Part shown: positions 1-7,946 of the stretch, piece by piece
Layout of the letters: each line of letters begins with the position of its first letter
How positions within the stretch are numbered: the stretch's first letter is position 1
Assembly (NCBI GenBank): GCA_963826795.1
Contig: CAWGYT010000005.1
Span: forward strand, 1 to 25,572
Reading direction: 5' to 3'
Source: CAWGYT01 sp963826795
GTDB taxonomy: Bacteria > Planctomycetota > Planctomycetia > Pirellulales > Pirellulaceae
Length of the DNA stretch: 25,572 nucleotides
Notes under the pieces: generated by a model
What the model saw: the letters and a program-made list of their open reading frames with translations, nothing else
Told to the model about the DNA's origin: nothing
Database searches by the model: none
Position numbers and translations under genes: made by a program

Positions 1-71
1 GAGGTTGTCACCTCTCCCGAGGCCGGGAGAGGTCGCTCGGGTCCCGCTTGCGGGAGCCGGGCGGGTGAGGG
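1..71 (+). repeat. REP-like palindromic repeat, type A, copy 1
   Basis: This 71-bp block is repeated exactly at 178-248. It contains a 9-bp hairpin, CCTCTCCCG (11-19) with CGGGAGAGG (24-32), followed by a second GC-rich hairpin and a GCGGGTGAGGG tail. A diverged copy lies inverted at 12018-12067, keeping the first hairpin and the tail but with a different second hairpin. It resembles the two-hairpin REP/BIME elements of bacteria. The window begins inside the array, so it may extend leftwards. The short open frame across it is judged non-coding. Confidence 0.85.
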
Positions 72-104
72 TTGGGGGGTTGGCCGTGTGTCTGGCCGGC
101 GCGT

Positions 105-154
105 CCCCCTCATCCGGCCTTCGGCCACCTTCTCCCGCGTTGGGGAGAAGGGAC
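105..154 (+). repeat. REP-like palindromic repeat, type B (50 bp), left copy
   Basis: The 50 bp from CCCCCTCATCC to GAGAAGGGAC are identical to the reverse complement of 12191-12240. Internal palindromes are GGCC-TTC-GGCC and CTTCTCCC with GGGAGAAG. It sits between the two type A copies, so A-B-A forms a composite repeat cluster. Confidence 0.85.
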
Positions 155-177
155 AGGATTGTGTCACCTCTCCCGAA

Positions 178-248
178 GAGGTTGTCACCTCTCCCGAGGC
201 CGGGAGAGGTCGCTCGGGTCCCGCTTGCGGGAGCCGGGCGGGTGAGGG
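178..248 (+). repeat. REP-like palindromic repeat, type A, copy 2
   Basis: Identical over 71 bp to 1-71, in the same orientation, with the type B element between them. The last bases merge into the 11-bp tandem array that follows. Confidence 0.85.
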
Positions 249-294
249 CTGGGTGAGGGCTGGGTGAGGGCTGGGTGAGGGTTGGGTGAGGGCG
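240..294 (+). repeat. 11-bp tandem repeat, five units
   Basis: Five consecutive units of GGGTGAGGGCT (the last two with one substitution each) extend the GGGTGAGGG tail of the type A repeat. It is probably a slippage expansion of the REP tail. It lies upstream of the DUF1501 gene and gives a spurious in-frame 5' extension there. Confidence 0.85.
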
Positions 295-398
295 GGTGTC
301 TGGGATGGGGCGCGGCCCCTCTCCGCTCGCAAGGCTTTCGCCAGGAGTCAACCTGGATGATTTCTGGTAGACTACCGCAGGAGATTCGCGAACTGGCC

Positions 399-404
399 AG
401 GAGG
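399..404 (+). promoter_or_regulatory. Shine-Dalgarno that fixes the first DUF1501 start
   Basis: A perfect AGGAGG lies 6 nt before GTG 411, in frame with the DUF1501 ORF. The frame is open further upstream into the tandem repeat (TTG 282, ATG 357), but those starts have no such site. Confidence 0.7.
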
Positions 405-410
405 TTCCTT

Positions 411-1874
411 GTGTTTCGCCGTCGTCTGTGCAGTCGACTTCACGACACGCATCCGTTTCAGTCGTTCCACGGCACGTCGCGCGAAGGACTTTGTCTGGTC
501 AGTCGCCGCAACCTGATCAAGGCTGGCGTGGCGGGGATCGCAGGCCTGAGTCTTCCCGCGTTACTGCAACAACGCGCGATGGCGGCTTCGAGCGGGAAGT
601 CGATGTCGTCACGAAAGGCCGTCATTCTGCTCTGGATGACAGGTGGGCCGAGTCACATCGACACGTGGGACATGAAGCCGGATCGTCCCTGGATTAATCG
701 CGGGCCTTTTTCGCCGATTGGAACGGCGATACCCGGTGAATTCATTTGCGAGCACCTGCCCAAGCAGGCAGCAATGCTTGATCGCATGACTCTCATTCGG
801 TCGGTCGACTGCCGTAAGAGCAATCACGAGCCGAACCAAGTCATGCAGACGGGCAATCGAGATGCGGCTCCGCGTGTGAATCGACAAGGCGGCATGTATC
901 CAGCGATCGGCTCCGTCGTGGCCAAGTATCGCGGCCCGAACCGTCCGGGATTGCCACCGTATGTGGCGTTTCAGAAGTCACGCTCGCACATCGCTTACGC
1001 GGGGTATCTTGGCCAGCAGTACGATCCGTTTATGGGAAATGAAGCGGCGCGCTTGCCGATTTACGATCTCGTCGGAAACAACACGGGGAAAACCTCCCGG
1101 GCAGGTATCTTCGACTTTGCGCGAGATCTTAGCTTTCACCGTCTGCAGCAGCGCCAATCGCTGCTTCGTGATTTTGATCGCATGCGGCGCGAGCTCGACA
1201 GCTCCGGCGTGCTCGAGGCGATGGATCGCTACCAGCAGCAGGCCATCGAAATTGTCGCCGGTGGGCGAGTTCGTACGGCGTTCGATCTCGCCCAGGAACC
1301 CGAAGCGTCGCGCGCGCGTTACGGCGACCACCTTTGGTGCCAACAAGCCTTGCTCGCGCGGCGACTCGTGCAAGCCGGCGTCTCGTTCGTGACGATTGAC
1401 CTGAGCTACCACACGGCGTCCGGGACCTGGGACAATCACGGCGACAACATTCCGCCCTATGGCGGGATTTCGAAAGGGCTGAAGCCGATCTTACCTCTGT
1501 TCGACCACTTGTTGACGACTTTGGTGGCGGATCTGGAACGCTGCGAACTACTCGACGATGTGCTGGTGATTGCGATGGGTGAATTCGGGCGGACGCCGTT
1601 CATGGGAACTCAGGGCAGCACCGACGGGCGAGATCATTGGCCTGAAGTGATGTCAATCTGTCTTGCCGGTGGTGGCCTCAGGCACGGTCAGATCATCGGG
1701 GCGACCGATCGCGATGGAGGGCAGATCAAGAGCCGCCCGGTGACACCCGGCGATCTTGCGGCCACCATTTATCGTCACATGGAAGTCCCGTTGAATGCCA
1801 CCTTCACAGATGAAAAGGGTCGACCCCATTTCGTCTTGCAGGAGAACGACCATCCGCTCAGCGAACTCGGGTGA
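411..1874 (+). CDS. DUF1501 family secreted protein (Tat substrate)
   Basis: The protein is 487 aa from GTG 411, chosen for the AGGAGG 6 nt upstream. The N-terminus carries a twin-arginine signal, SRRNLIKAG followed by a hydrophobic run, so Tat export is expected. Family hallmarks are WMTGGPSHIDTWDMKP near the start of the mature protein, the SYHTASGTWDNHGDN stretch, and MGEFGRTPFMG...GRDHWP near the end. DUF1501 belongs to the alkaline-phosphatase/sulfatase-like superfamily; its biochemical activity is unknown. In planctomycetes these genes usually sit beside a secreted cytochrome-c-like partner, as here: the next gene starts 148 bp downstream and a second DUF1501 follows it. The gene follows the REP array directly, and no convincing promoter was seen between them. 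Confidence 0.92.
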   Translation: MFRRRLCSRLHDTHPFQSFHGTSREGLCLVSRRNLIKAGVAGIAGLSLPALLQQRAMAASSGKSMSSRKAVILLWMTGGPSHIDTWDMKPDRPWINRGPFSPIGTAIPGEFICEHLPKQAAMLDRMTLIRSVDCRKSNHEPNQVMQTGNRDAAPRVNRQGGMYPAIGSVVAKYRGPNRPGLPPYVAFQKSRSHIAYAGYLGQQYDPFMGNEAARLPIYDLVGNNTGKTSRAGIFDFARDLSFHRLQQRQSLLRDFDRMRRELDSSGVLEAMDRYQQQAIEIVAGGRVRTAFDLAQEPEASRARYGDHLWCQQALLARRLVQAGVSFVTIDLSYHTASGTWDNHGDNIPPYGGISKGLKPILPLFDHLLTTLVADLERCELLDDVLVIAMGEFGRTPFMGTQGSTDGRDHWPEVMSICLAGGGLRHGQIIGATDRDGGQIKSRPVTPGDLAATIYRHMEVPLNATFTDEKGRPHFVLQENDHPLSELG

Positions 1875-2022
1875 AGTCGAGATCTCCCGACCCGTGTAAG
1901 AACCTACCGGGCATCAGGCAAAATTTTCCAGAAGACCCCCTGTCCGAGGTCGCGAGTCGAAGGGCGGCCGGGTTTCGTGTAAGATCGAGAGTTCGGGCAC
2001 ATCCTGGCGTGAGGCCCTTGTC

Positions 2023-4371
2023 ATGTTTCGAAGCAATCTGATGTTCGTCATGGGCTTGGCCCTTCTTCCGACTTGCGCCTTATCCCACGCCGGCGAAGCC
2101 GACGGTACGGTTCACGAGTCGACATCTCCCCCCGATCACGAAGTGCGAGTTTGCTCGGGCGAGGGCGAGTTTCGCGAGTTATGGATCAAGGTCGTCGAAC
2201 GGACGTGTCTGAAGTGTCACCTGCTTGGCGGTGATGCCTCGGATAGCGAGTTTCGATTGCGCGACATCTCGCGGCTGACGCCCCCGGAGCGGTCGAAGGC
2301 CCTCCATGAAAATCAGCTGGCGCTGACAGGCTTGATCGCAGCACGCGAAGCGGATGGTCGTCCGCGTCTGCTGGTTAAAGCGACTGGCGGATTAGATCAC
2401 GGAGGCGGAGAGGTGCTGAAAGCGGACTCGACGGAATTGCGCGTCTTGCGGGCGTTCGCGGACCGCGTCCAGCAGGGAACGGGAGCGTCGATTCCCGGCG
2501 AACTGCAGCTTCATGACGACGCGGCCTCCTTTTTTGATGGCGTCGAGATGATATCGGATCAGCGACTGCTGCGGCGCGTGACGCTTTCGCTCGCGGCCCG
2601 ACTGCCGACTTCCAGCGAGTGCGCACGGGTTGATGCTCAGGGATTGCAGGCGATCGAACCGCTGCTCGAGGGAGTCATGACGGAAGATGCCTTTTTCGAG
2701 CGGTTGCTCGAAGGATTCAACGACATCCTTCTGACCCGAGGCTACAACGGCACTGGCGAAGATGTCCTCTCGTACAACCATTTCGAGCACTCGCGACATT
2801 GGTACCAGCAGTATCCACTTGATGACGTTCCTGAGCCGGAACGTGAGAAGGCAAAATACAAGCTCGTTGACGATTATCGCGAGGCGTTGCGACGCGAGCC
2901 GCTGGAACTGGTTCGATACATCGTCCAGCAAGAACGGCCATTTACTGAAATTCTGACGGCCGACTATACGATGGTGTCGCCGTATACCTCGCGAGGTTAT
3001 GGCATCTATGATCAGCTGCGTGATCAATTTCAGAATCCGGACGATCCCTACGAGTACGTACCGACCAGGCTCAAAGCGCTGAAAGATCGCAATGGCAAAG
3101 TTCAGCCGACCGACGACGGCTTTTACCCGCATGCGGGACTGTTGACCATGTTCCAGTACTTGCGTCGCTATCCGACGACGGAGACGAATCGGAATCGTCT
3201 TCGCGCACGGATGTATTATCAGCACTTTCTGGGTGTCGATATCATGAGCCTGGCGCCGCGCGTGAGCGACGCGGCGGCGATCGATGCTCAGTACCGAATT
3301 CCCACGATGCAGGCGGCTGAGTGCGTCGTCTGCCACCGCACCATCGATCCCGTCGCCGGGTTGTTTCAGGATTACTACAACGAAGAAGGGCATTACGGAC
3401 GACGCCAGGAGGGCTGGTTTACGGACATGTTTCGCCCCGGCTGCGAAGGCGATGATTTGCCCAGACGCGAGCGTTGGCGAGCGCTGCAGTGGTTGGGAGA
3501 GCGCACGGCGGAAGATCCGCGTTTCGCCGTGGCGATGGCCGAACATGTCTACTATATCCTGATGGGTCGCAAGGTGCTCTTGGCTCCGAGCGATATTGAC
3601 GATCCTTATTTCGCAGCTCGTCGCCGAGCTTATCTCGCGCAGCGGGAACTCATTCAGCGCGCGGCCGACCGCTTTTCGCAGGAGAACTTCAATCTGAAAG
3701 TCGTCTTTCTCGAGATCGTCTCGTCCCCGTTCTACCGTGCCGACGCCTTGGCAACCGCCGTCGATCGGCCCGATCGCTGGGCGGAACTCGAGGACGTTGG
3801 CCTTGTTCGGATGCTCAGCCCGGAACAGATTGAACGCAAGATTGTCGCCATTTTCGGCAGGCCCTGGGGGCGGCTGACCGACAGCTACGAGATCCTGTAC
3901 GGCGGGATCGACTCGCAGGAAGTCACTGAGCGGTTGACGGAGCCGAGTGGAGCGATCGGCGCGATCCAGCGAATTCTGGCCAACGATGTCGCCTGCAAGA
4001 ATGTCGCCGCCGATTTTGCTCTGCCGGCCGACCAGCGACGCTTGTTCCCCGGGATCGAAACCGACGTGCTGCCCCGTGAAGGTGACGCAGACGCGGAAGC
4101 CCGGATCCGCGCTGCCATCGTGCATTTGCACCAGTACCTCTTGGGACGTGAAGATGCCCCTCACGATCCTGAGGTCGATCAGACGTTCGGTCTGTTTGCG
4201 GACATCATCGCCGAGGCGACCCGTCGGGGTCGTTTCGATGAGGTCGAAAGCTATTTTTGTAAGAGCAGCGGTCAGGATGGACCGCGGGATCCCGACCCCC
4301 ACTACACGCTGCGAGCTTGGCGGGCGGTTGTGACGTATCTCTTGCGGCAGCCTGATTTTCTGTATGAATAG
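2023..4371 (+). CDS. Secreted planctomycete CxxCH (DUF1592/1588/1585-like) protein
   Basis: The protein has 782 aa with a Sec signal peptide (MFRSNLMFVMGLALLPTCALSHA). It has two CxxCH haem-binding motifs: CLKCH at about residues 62-66 in a planctomycete cytochrome-c-like N-terminal segment, and CVVCH at about 434-438. The latter is followed by RTIDPVAGLFQDYYNEEGHYG, which matches the DUF1588 pattern CxxCHxxIDP...; the region after it (AMAEHVYYILMGRKVL) looks like DUF1585. A role in periplasmic electron transfer or polymer breakdown has been suggested for such proteins but is not established. ATG 2023 has GAGG 8 nt upstream; ATG 2041 is an alternative. The stop is followed at once by the ribosome binding site of the next gene, so the two are surely co-transcribed. 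Confidence 0.82.
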   Translation: MFRSNLMFVMGLALLPTCALSHAGEADGTVHESTSPPDHEVRVCSGEGEFRELWIKVVERTCLKCHLLGGDASDSEFRLRDISRLTPPERSKALHENQLALTGLIAAREADGRPRLLVKATGGLDHGGGEVLKADSTELRVLRAFADRVQQGTGASIPGELQLHDDAASFFDGVEMISDQRLLRRVTLSLAARLPTSSECARVDAQGLQAIEPLLEGVMTEDAFFERLLEGFNDILLTRGYNGTGEDVLSYNHFEHSRHWYQQYPLDDVPEPEREKAKYKLVDDYREALRREPLELVRYIVQQERPFTEILTADYTMVSPYTSRGYGIYDQLRDQFQNPDDPYEYVPTRLKALKDRNGKVQPTDDGFYPHAGLLTMFQYLRRYPTTETNRNRLRARMYYQHFLGVDIMSLAPRVSDAAAIDAQYRIPTMQAAECVVCHRTIDPVAGLFQDYYNEEGHYGRRQEGWFTDMFRPGCEGDDLPRRERWRALQWLGERTAEDPRFAVAMAEHVYYILMGRKVLLAPSDIDDPYFAARRRAYLAQRELIQRAADRFSQENFNLKVVFLEIVSSPFYRADALATAVDRPDRWAELEDVGLVRMLSPEQIERKIVAIFGRPWGRLTDSYEILYGGIDSQEVTERLTEPSGAIGAIQRILANDVACKNVAADFALPADQRRLFPGIETDVLPREGDADAEARIRAAIVHLHQYLLGREDAPHDPEVDQTFGLFADIIAEATRRGRFDEVESYFCKSSGQDGPRDPDPHYTLRAWRAVVTYLLRQPDFLYE

Positions 4372-4380
4372 GGAGGCGAC

Positions 4381-5667
4381 ATGCGGCGCAACTTTCTCAA
4401 ATGGTGTGCCTCGGCCGGCCTGGGACTCGCGGTTCCGAGTCGCTTCTCCCAGAAGTTGCCAGCCGCTGAGCAGCGCGAGCTGCCGGTCTACGAGGGACCC
4501 TACTACGTCGTCTGCAATGCTTCAGGCGGTTGGGATACGACCTACCTGATGGATCCCAAAGGCGTCGGTGGGATCAACCGACTCTACAAGACCGGTGATA
4601 TCCAGACCGCGGGCGAGATTCGGTTCGCACCGACCGCGAAGCATATCTCTGAGGGGATGAGCAACGAGCAGTTCTTCGCGAAATATGCCCCCGAACTGTT
4701 GGTGTTGAACGGCTTGGACTATTCCGTCAACAATCATTCTCCGTGCAGCCGATACATGGCGACGGGAAATCTCGACAGTTTGGCGTACCCCACATTTGCC
4801 GCGCTCGTCGCTGCTTGCCGTGGCGACAATTGTCCCTTGGCGTTTCTGACCTTCGGCAACTATTCCGCGACGGGGAATCTTGTGCCGATGGCTCGCGTGC
4901 CTTACATCCCGTCGCTCAAGCTGTTGGCGAATGCGGATGCAGTGCAGGGTATTGCGCAGCATCCCTATCACGAGCCGTTTGTGATGGATCAGATCGAGTC
5001 AGCGCTGGCTCGTCAGCGCGAACGCCGATCGCAACAGCTCCAGCTTCCTCGTCGCGGGCGAGCCGAAAGCATGTTGTATGCGGCCCAGTGGAATTCACAG
5101 TCATTGTCGCGAGTCGCCGCGCACATCCCGACTTCGATTCCCAAGGATCCACTCTCACAGCAGGCGGAGATCGCGCTGGCCTCGTTCAAGGCGGGTGTGT
5201 GCGTGTCGGCCAACTTGACCATGGGGCAGTTTGACAGTCATCAGAAGAATGACGAAGACCAAATGAAGCTTCTGCCCCGGTTTCTGGCGAGCATCGATTA
5301 TCTGCTGCGCCGTGCCGAGGACCTGAAGATCCGTGAAAAGCTGGTGTTGATTCTGCAAAGCGAAATGGGACGCACGCCAAGCTATAACAACGGCGATGGG
5401 AAGGACCACTGGTCCATCGGATCGGCGATGTTTCTGGGACCTGGCATCCGGGGGAACCGTGTTGTCGGTGCGACGGACGAGAAGCAGTTTGCCGTTCCAC
5501 TTGCCGCAAAGACGCTCGCACCCGACCACGAACACGGAATTCGCATCCGCCCAGAACACGTCCATTTGGCGCTGCGAGAATTGGCAGATATTGCGGACCA
5601 TGAATACAGCCGTCGGTATTCCCTTAAATTGACGGATGAAGAAAAGCTGCAGGGTCTTTGGGGGTGA
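4381..5667 (+). CDS. Second, divergent DUF1501 family secreted protein
   Basis: The protein has 428 aa and starts at ATG 4381, with GGAGG at 4372-4376 directly after the preceding stop (9-bp gap). The N-terminus is MRRNFLKWCASAGLGLAVPS, an RRNFLK twin-arginine signal. The DUF1501 C-terminal signature is clear: LILQSEMGRTPSYN followed by GKDHWSIGSAMFLGPGIRG and NRVVGATD. The N-terminal family motif is degenerate (VVCNASGGWDTTYLMDPKG in place of WMxGGPSHxDTWDxKP), so this is a separate subfamily from the first DUF1501. It probably acts with the CxxCH protein encoded just upstream; enzymatic function is unknown. Confidence 0.9.
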   Translation: MRRNFLKWCASAGLGLAVPSRFSQKLPAAEQRELPVYEGPYYVVCNASGGWDTTYLMDPKGVGGINRLYKTGDIQTAGEIRFAPTAKHISEGMSNEQFFAKYAPELLVLNGLDYSVNNHSPCSRYMATGNLDSLAYPTFAALVAACRGDNCPLAFLTFGNYSATGNLVPMARVPYIPSLKLLANADAVQGIAQHPYHEPFVMDQIESALARQRERRSQQLQLPRRGRAESMLYAAQWNSQSLSRVAAHIPTSIPKDPLSQQAEIALASFKAGVCVSANLTMGQFDSHQKNDEDQMKLLPRFLASIDYLLRRAEDLKIREKLVLILQSEMGRTPSYNNGDGKDHWSIGSAMFLGPGIRGNRVVGATDEKQFAVPLAAKTLAPDHEHGIRIRPEHVHLALRELADIADHEYSRRYSLKLTDEEKLQGLWG

Positions 5668-5783
5668 GGGGCGTAGGTGGATCTTGGAAGTGACGTTCGT
5701 CGATGACTCCCAGCATGTGTTCCCCAAACGCATCTGCCGCTGGCAGGCCTGGACCACGAGTGGGCTACCTCATGGTTTTCGAG

Positions 5784-5789
5784 AAAGGA
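5784..5789 (+). promoter_or_regulatory. Shine-Dalgarno of the hydrolase gene
   Basis: AAAGGA ends 7 nt before ATG 5797, which is in the wrong frame for the hydrolase, and 12 nt before ATG 5802, which is in the right frame. The better spacing to the out-of-frame ATG is part of the frame puzzle described for this gene. Confidence 0.55.
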
Positions 5790-5801
5790 ACCTTCCATGC
5801 G

Positions 5802-7850
5802 ATGTGTCTTGTCTGTCTTGTCTGGCTTGGCTGTCTTGTCTGGCTTGCTGGCTTGTCTGTCTTGTCTGGCTTGGCTGTCTTGCTGGCTGCGCCGATTCTC
5901 TGCGCAGATGGAATTCAGGACAACCTCGCCGACGACGTGCGCCCGATTCCGCCGACGGGGATTGAAGTCGGGGAAGCGGATCGAGCCGAACTCAATCAGG
6001 GGCTGCTGCAGTTGGCGGAGCTTCTTGAGCAGCTGAAGACGCGCGACGATGCCCTTGTGCGGGACTTGTTGCCCGACGTCGAGATCTTTCACCGCGCGGT
6101 TGACCAGGGGCTGAAGTACAACGAGTTTTTCGCGGCCCAGGATGTCGCGACCGCCAAGGAACTGCTGCAAGTCGGGCTCACGCGTGCCAGGCAACTACAG
6201 GCGGGCGAATCGCCTTGGACGACGCAGTCTGGTTTGGTTGTGCGTGGCTACGTATCGAGGCTCGACCACACGGTGCAGCCCTATGGACTGGTGATTCCGG
6301 CTTCGTATCAATTTAGCGGCAAAGATCGATTTCGGCTGGATCTTTGGCTGCACGGCCGTGGAGAGCGACTCAGCGAAAACAATTTCTTGGGCGAGCGAAT
6401 GAAGCACGTTGGCCCGGTCACTCCGGCGGACACGCTCGTGTTGCATCCTTACGGCCGATACTGCAATGCGTTCAAGTTCGCGGGAGAAGTCGACGTGTTG
6501 GAAGCCATGCAGCACGCGAAGCGGCATTATCGGGTCGACGATGATCGAATCGCCGTGCGTGGCTTTTCGATGGGAGGCGCCGGTTGCTGGCAGATGGCCG
6601 TGCATTATCCCGATCACTTCTTCTCGGCGAACCCCGGCGCTGGTTTCTCGGAGACGCCCGAGTTTCTGAAGTCGTTCCAGCAGGAGTCGCTCATGCCAAC
6701 CTGGTACGAGAAGAAGCTTTGGCAGTGGTACGACTGTCCGGGCTACTGCGTAAATCTCTATAACTTGCCGACGGTCGCCTACAGCGGCGAATTGGACAGT
6801 CAAAAGCAAGCCGCTGATGTGATGGAAGCAGCGCTCGCCGAGGAAGACATCTCGCTGGTGCATCTGATCGGCCCTCAGACCAAACACGCCATTCACCCTG
6901 ACTCGGCTCGCGAAATTGAGAGGCGATTGGCAAGCCTGGCCGAGCAGGGGCGCGATCGCGTACCGCGGAGTGTGAAATTCGCGACCACCACGCTTCAATA
7001 CAACCGCTCGCATTGGGTACGACTTGATGGACTAAAACAACATTGGGAACCGGCGCGGATCGAAGCCGGCCTGGCGCGGGCGCCACTCGTTTCGGTGCGG
7101 ACCACCAATGTGACGGGGTTCACACTTTCCTTTCCGCCCGGCTGGTGTCCCTTCCCGATCACGCGGCCGATCACGGTCGAAGTCAACGGGCAAAAGCTCG
7201 AGGGACCGCGGCCGCAGTCAGATCGCTCGTGGACTTTTCATTTCTGGAACGGCGAGGCGCGCGACGTCGCGGGACCTCCCGCCGAAAGCCTTTACAAGCG
7301 AGTCGGCTTGCACGGTCCGATCGATCATGCCTTCATGGATACCTTCATCGTCGTCCGACCGACGGGCAAGGCAACTCACGCGGCAGTTGGCGATTGGGTC
7401 GCCACCGAGTTGGAACACTTCCTCACGCATTGGCGTCGCCATTTTCGTGGGGACGCAATCGTAAAGAACGATACGGAAGTCACGGACGACGACATCGGCT
7501 CCGCCAATCTCATCTTGTTCGGAGACCCTGCGAGCAATCGCCTCATGGGAGAAGTCGCTCCGCAGTTGCCCATCCAGTGGACGTCCGACGTGATCCGCGT
7601 CGGCGAGAAGCAATTTGACGCGGCCAAGCGAGTTCCGGTGTTGATCTACCCGAATCCGCTCAACCCTCAACGCTATGTCGTCTTGAACAGCGGCTTCACC
7701 TTCCGCGAGTACGCCTATTTGAACAATGCTCGCCAGGTCCCCAAATTGCCGGATTGGGCAATCGTCGACCTGACCACTCCCGCCAATTCACTCTGGCCTG
7801 GCAAGATCGTCGATGCGGACTTCTTTGATGAACAGTGGCGCCTCAGGTGA
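5802..7850 (+). CDS. Secreted alpha/beta hydrolase (prolyl-oligopeptidase/PHB-depolymerase-like)
   Basis: The protein is 682 aa from ATG 5802; ATG 5772 and 5703 are longer in-frame alternatives. After a low-complexity hydrophobic signal peptide ending LLAAPILCADG comes a helical segment, then an alpha/beta-hydrolase fold. The nucleophile elbow is GFSMGG (Ser about 256), a likely acid is Asp in AYSGELDSQ, and a likely base is His in TKHAIHPDS. LHGRGERLSENNF resembles the oxyanion-hole segment of esterase-D/PHB-depolymerase-like enzymes. The C-terminal ~250 residues hold a second domain I cannot name. The gene starts 134 bp after the second DUF1501 on the same strand and probably shares its operon. 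The signal peptide is encoded by a 9-bp repeat tract whose frame does not match the best-placed ATG at 5797. Substrate unknown. Confidence 0.8.
   Translation: MCLVCLVWLGCLVWLAGLSVLSGLAVLLAAPILCADGIQDNLADDVRPIPPTGIEVGEADRAELNQGLLQLAELLEQLKTRDDALVRDLLPDVEIFHRAVDQGLKYNEFFAAQDVATAKELLQVGLTRARQLQAGESPWTTQSGLVVRGYVSRLDHTVQPYGLVIPASYQFSGKDRFRLDLWLHGRGERLSENNFLGERMKHVGPVTPADTLVLHPYGRYCNAFKFAGEVDVLEAMQHAKRHYRVDDDRIAVRGFSMGGAGCWQMAVHYPDHFFSANPGAGFSETPEFLKSFQQESLMPTWYEKKLWQWYDCPGYCVNLYNLPTVAYSGELDSQKQAADVMEAALAEEDISLVHLIGPQTKHAIHPDSAREIERRLASLAEQGRDRVPRSVKFATTTLQYNRSHWVRLDGLKQHWEPARIEAGLARAPLVSVRTTNVTGFTLSFPPGWCPFPITRPITVEVNGQKLEGPRPQSDRSWTFHFWNGEARDVAGPPAESLYKRVGLHGPIDHAFMDTFIVVRPTGKATHAAVGDWVATELEHFLTHWRRHFRGDAIVKNDTEVTDDDIGSANLILFGDPASNRLMGEVAPQLPIQWTSDVIRVGEKQFDAAKRVPVLIYPNPLNPQRYVVLNSGFTFREYAYLNNARQVPKLPDWAIVDLTTPANSLWPGKIVDADFFDEQWRLR
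5805..5883 (+). repeat. 9-bp tandem repeat inside the hydrolase signal-peptide coding region
   Basis: Nine units alternate TGTCTTGTC and TGGCTTGGC/TGGCTTGTC. Two are 8 bp: TGGCTTGC at 5841-5848 and TGTCTTGC at 5876-5883. Nine-bp units preserve the frame and encode CLV/WLG or VLS/GLA triplets; the 8-bp unit at 5841 switches the frame set by ATG 5797. Confidence 0.85.
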
Positions 7851-7946
7851 TCGCGGGGTTCAACGGGTTGTTTCGCGTCTCCCGTGATTTGGCTCGGCAG
7901 TAGCCTCGCCCTCCCGAATCGCGGTTGGCCAGTTGCATGCGATCAC

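Noticed and set aside
5..256. Small ORF across the left repeat cluster
   Set aside because: It is translated from the REP repeats; its protein simply repeats the same segment twice and no initiation signals fit.
2392..4302. A 636-codon open frame on the minus strand opposite the CxxCH protein
   Set aside because: No recognisable domain, no ribosome binding site, and it mirrors the codon bias of the real gene with its clear signal peptide and CxxCH motifs.
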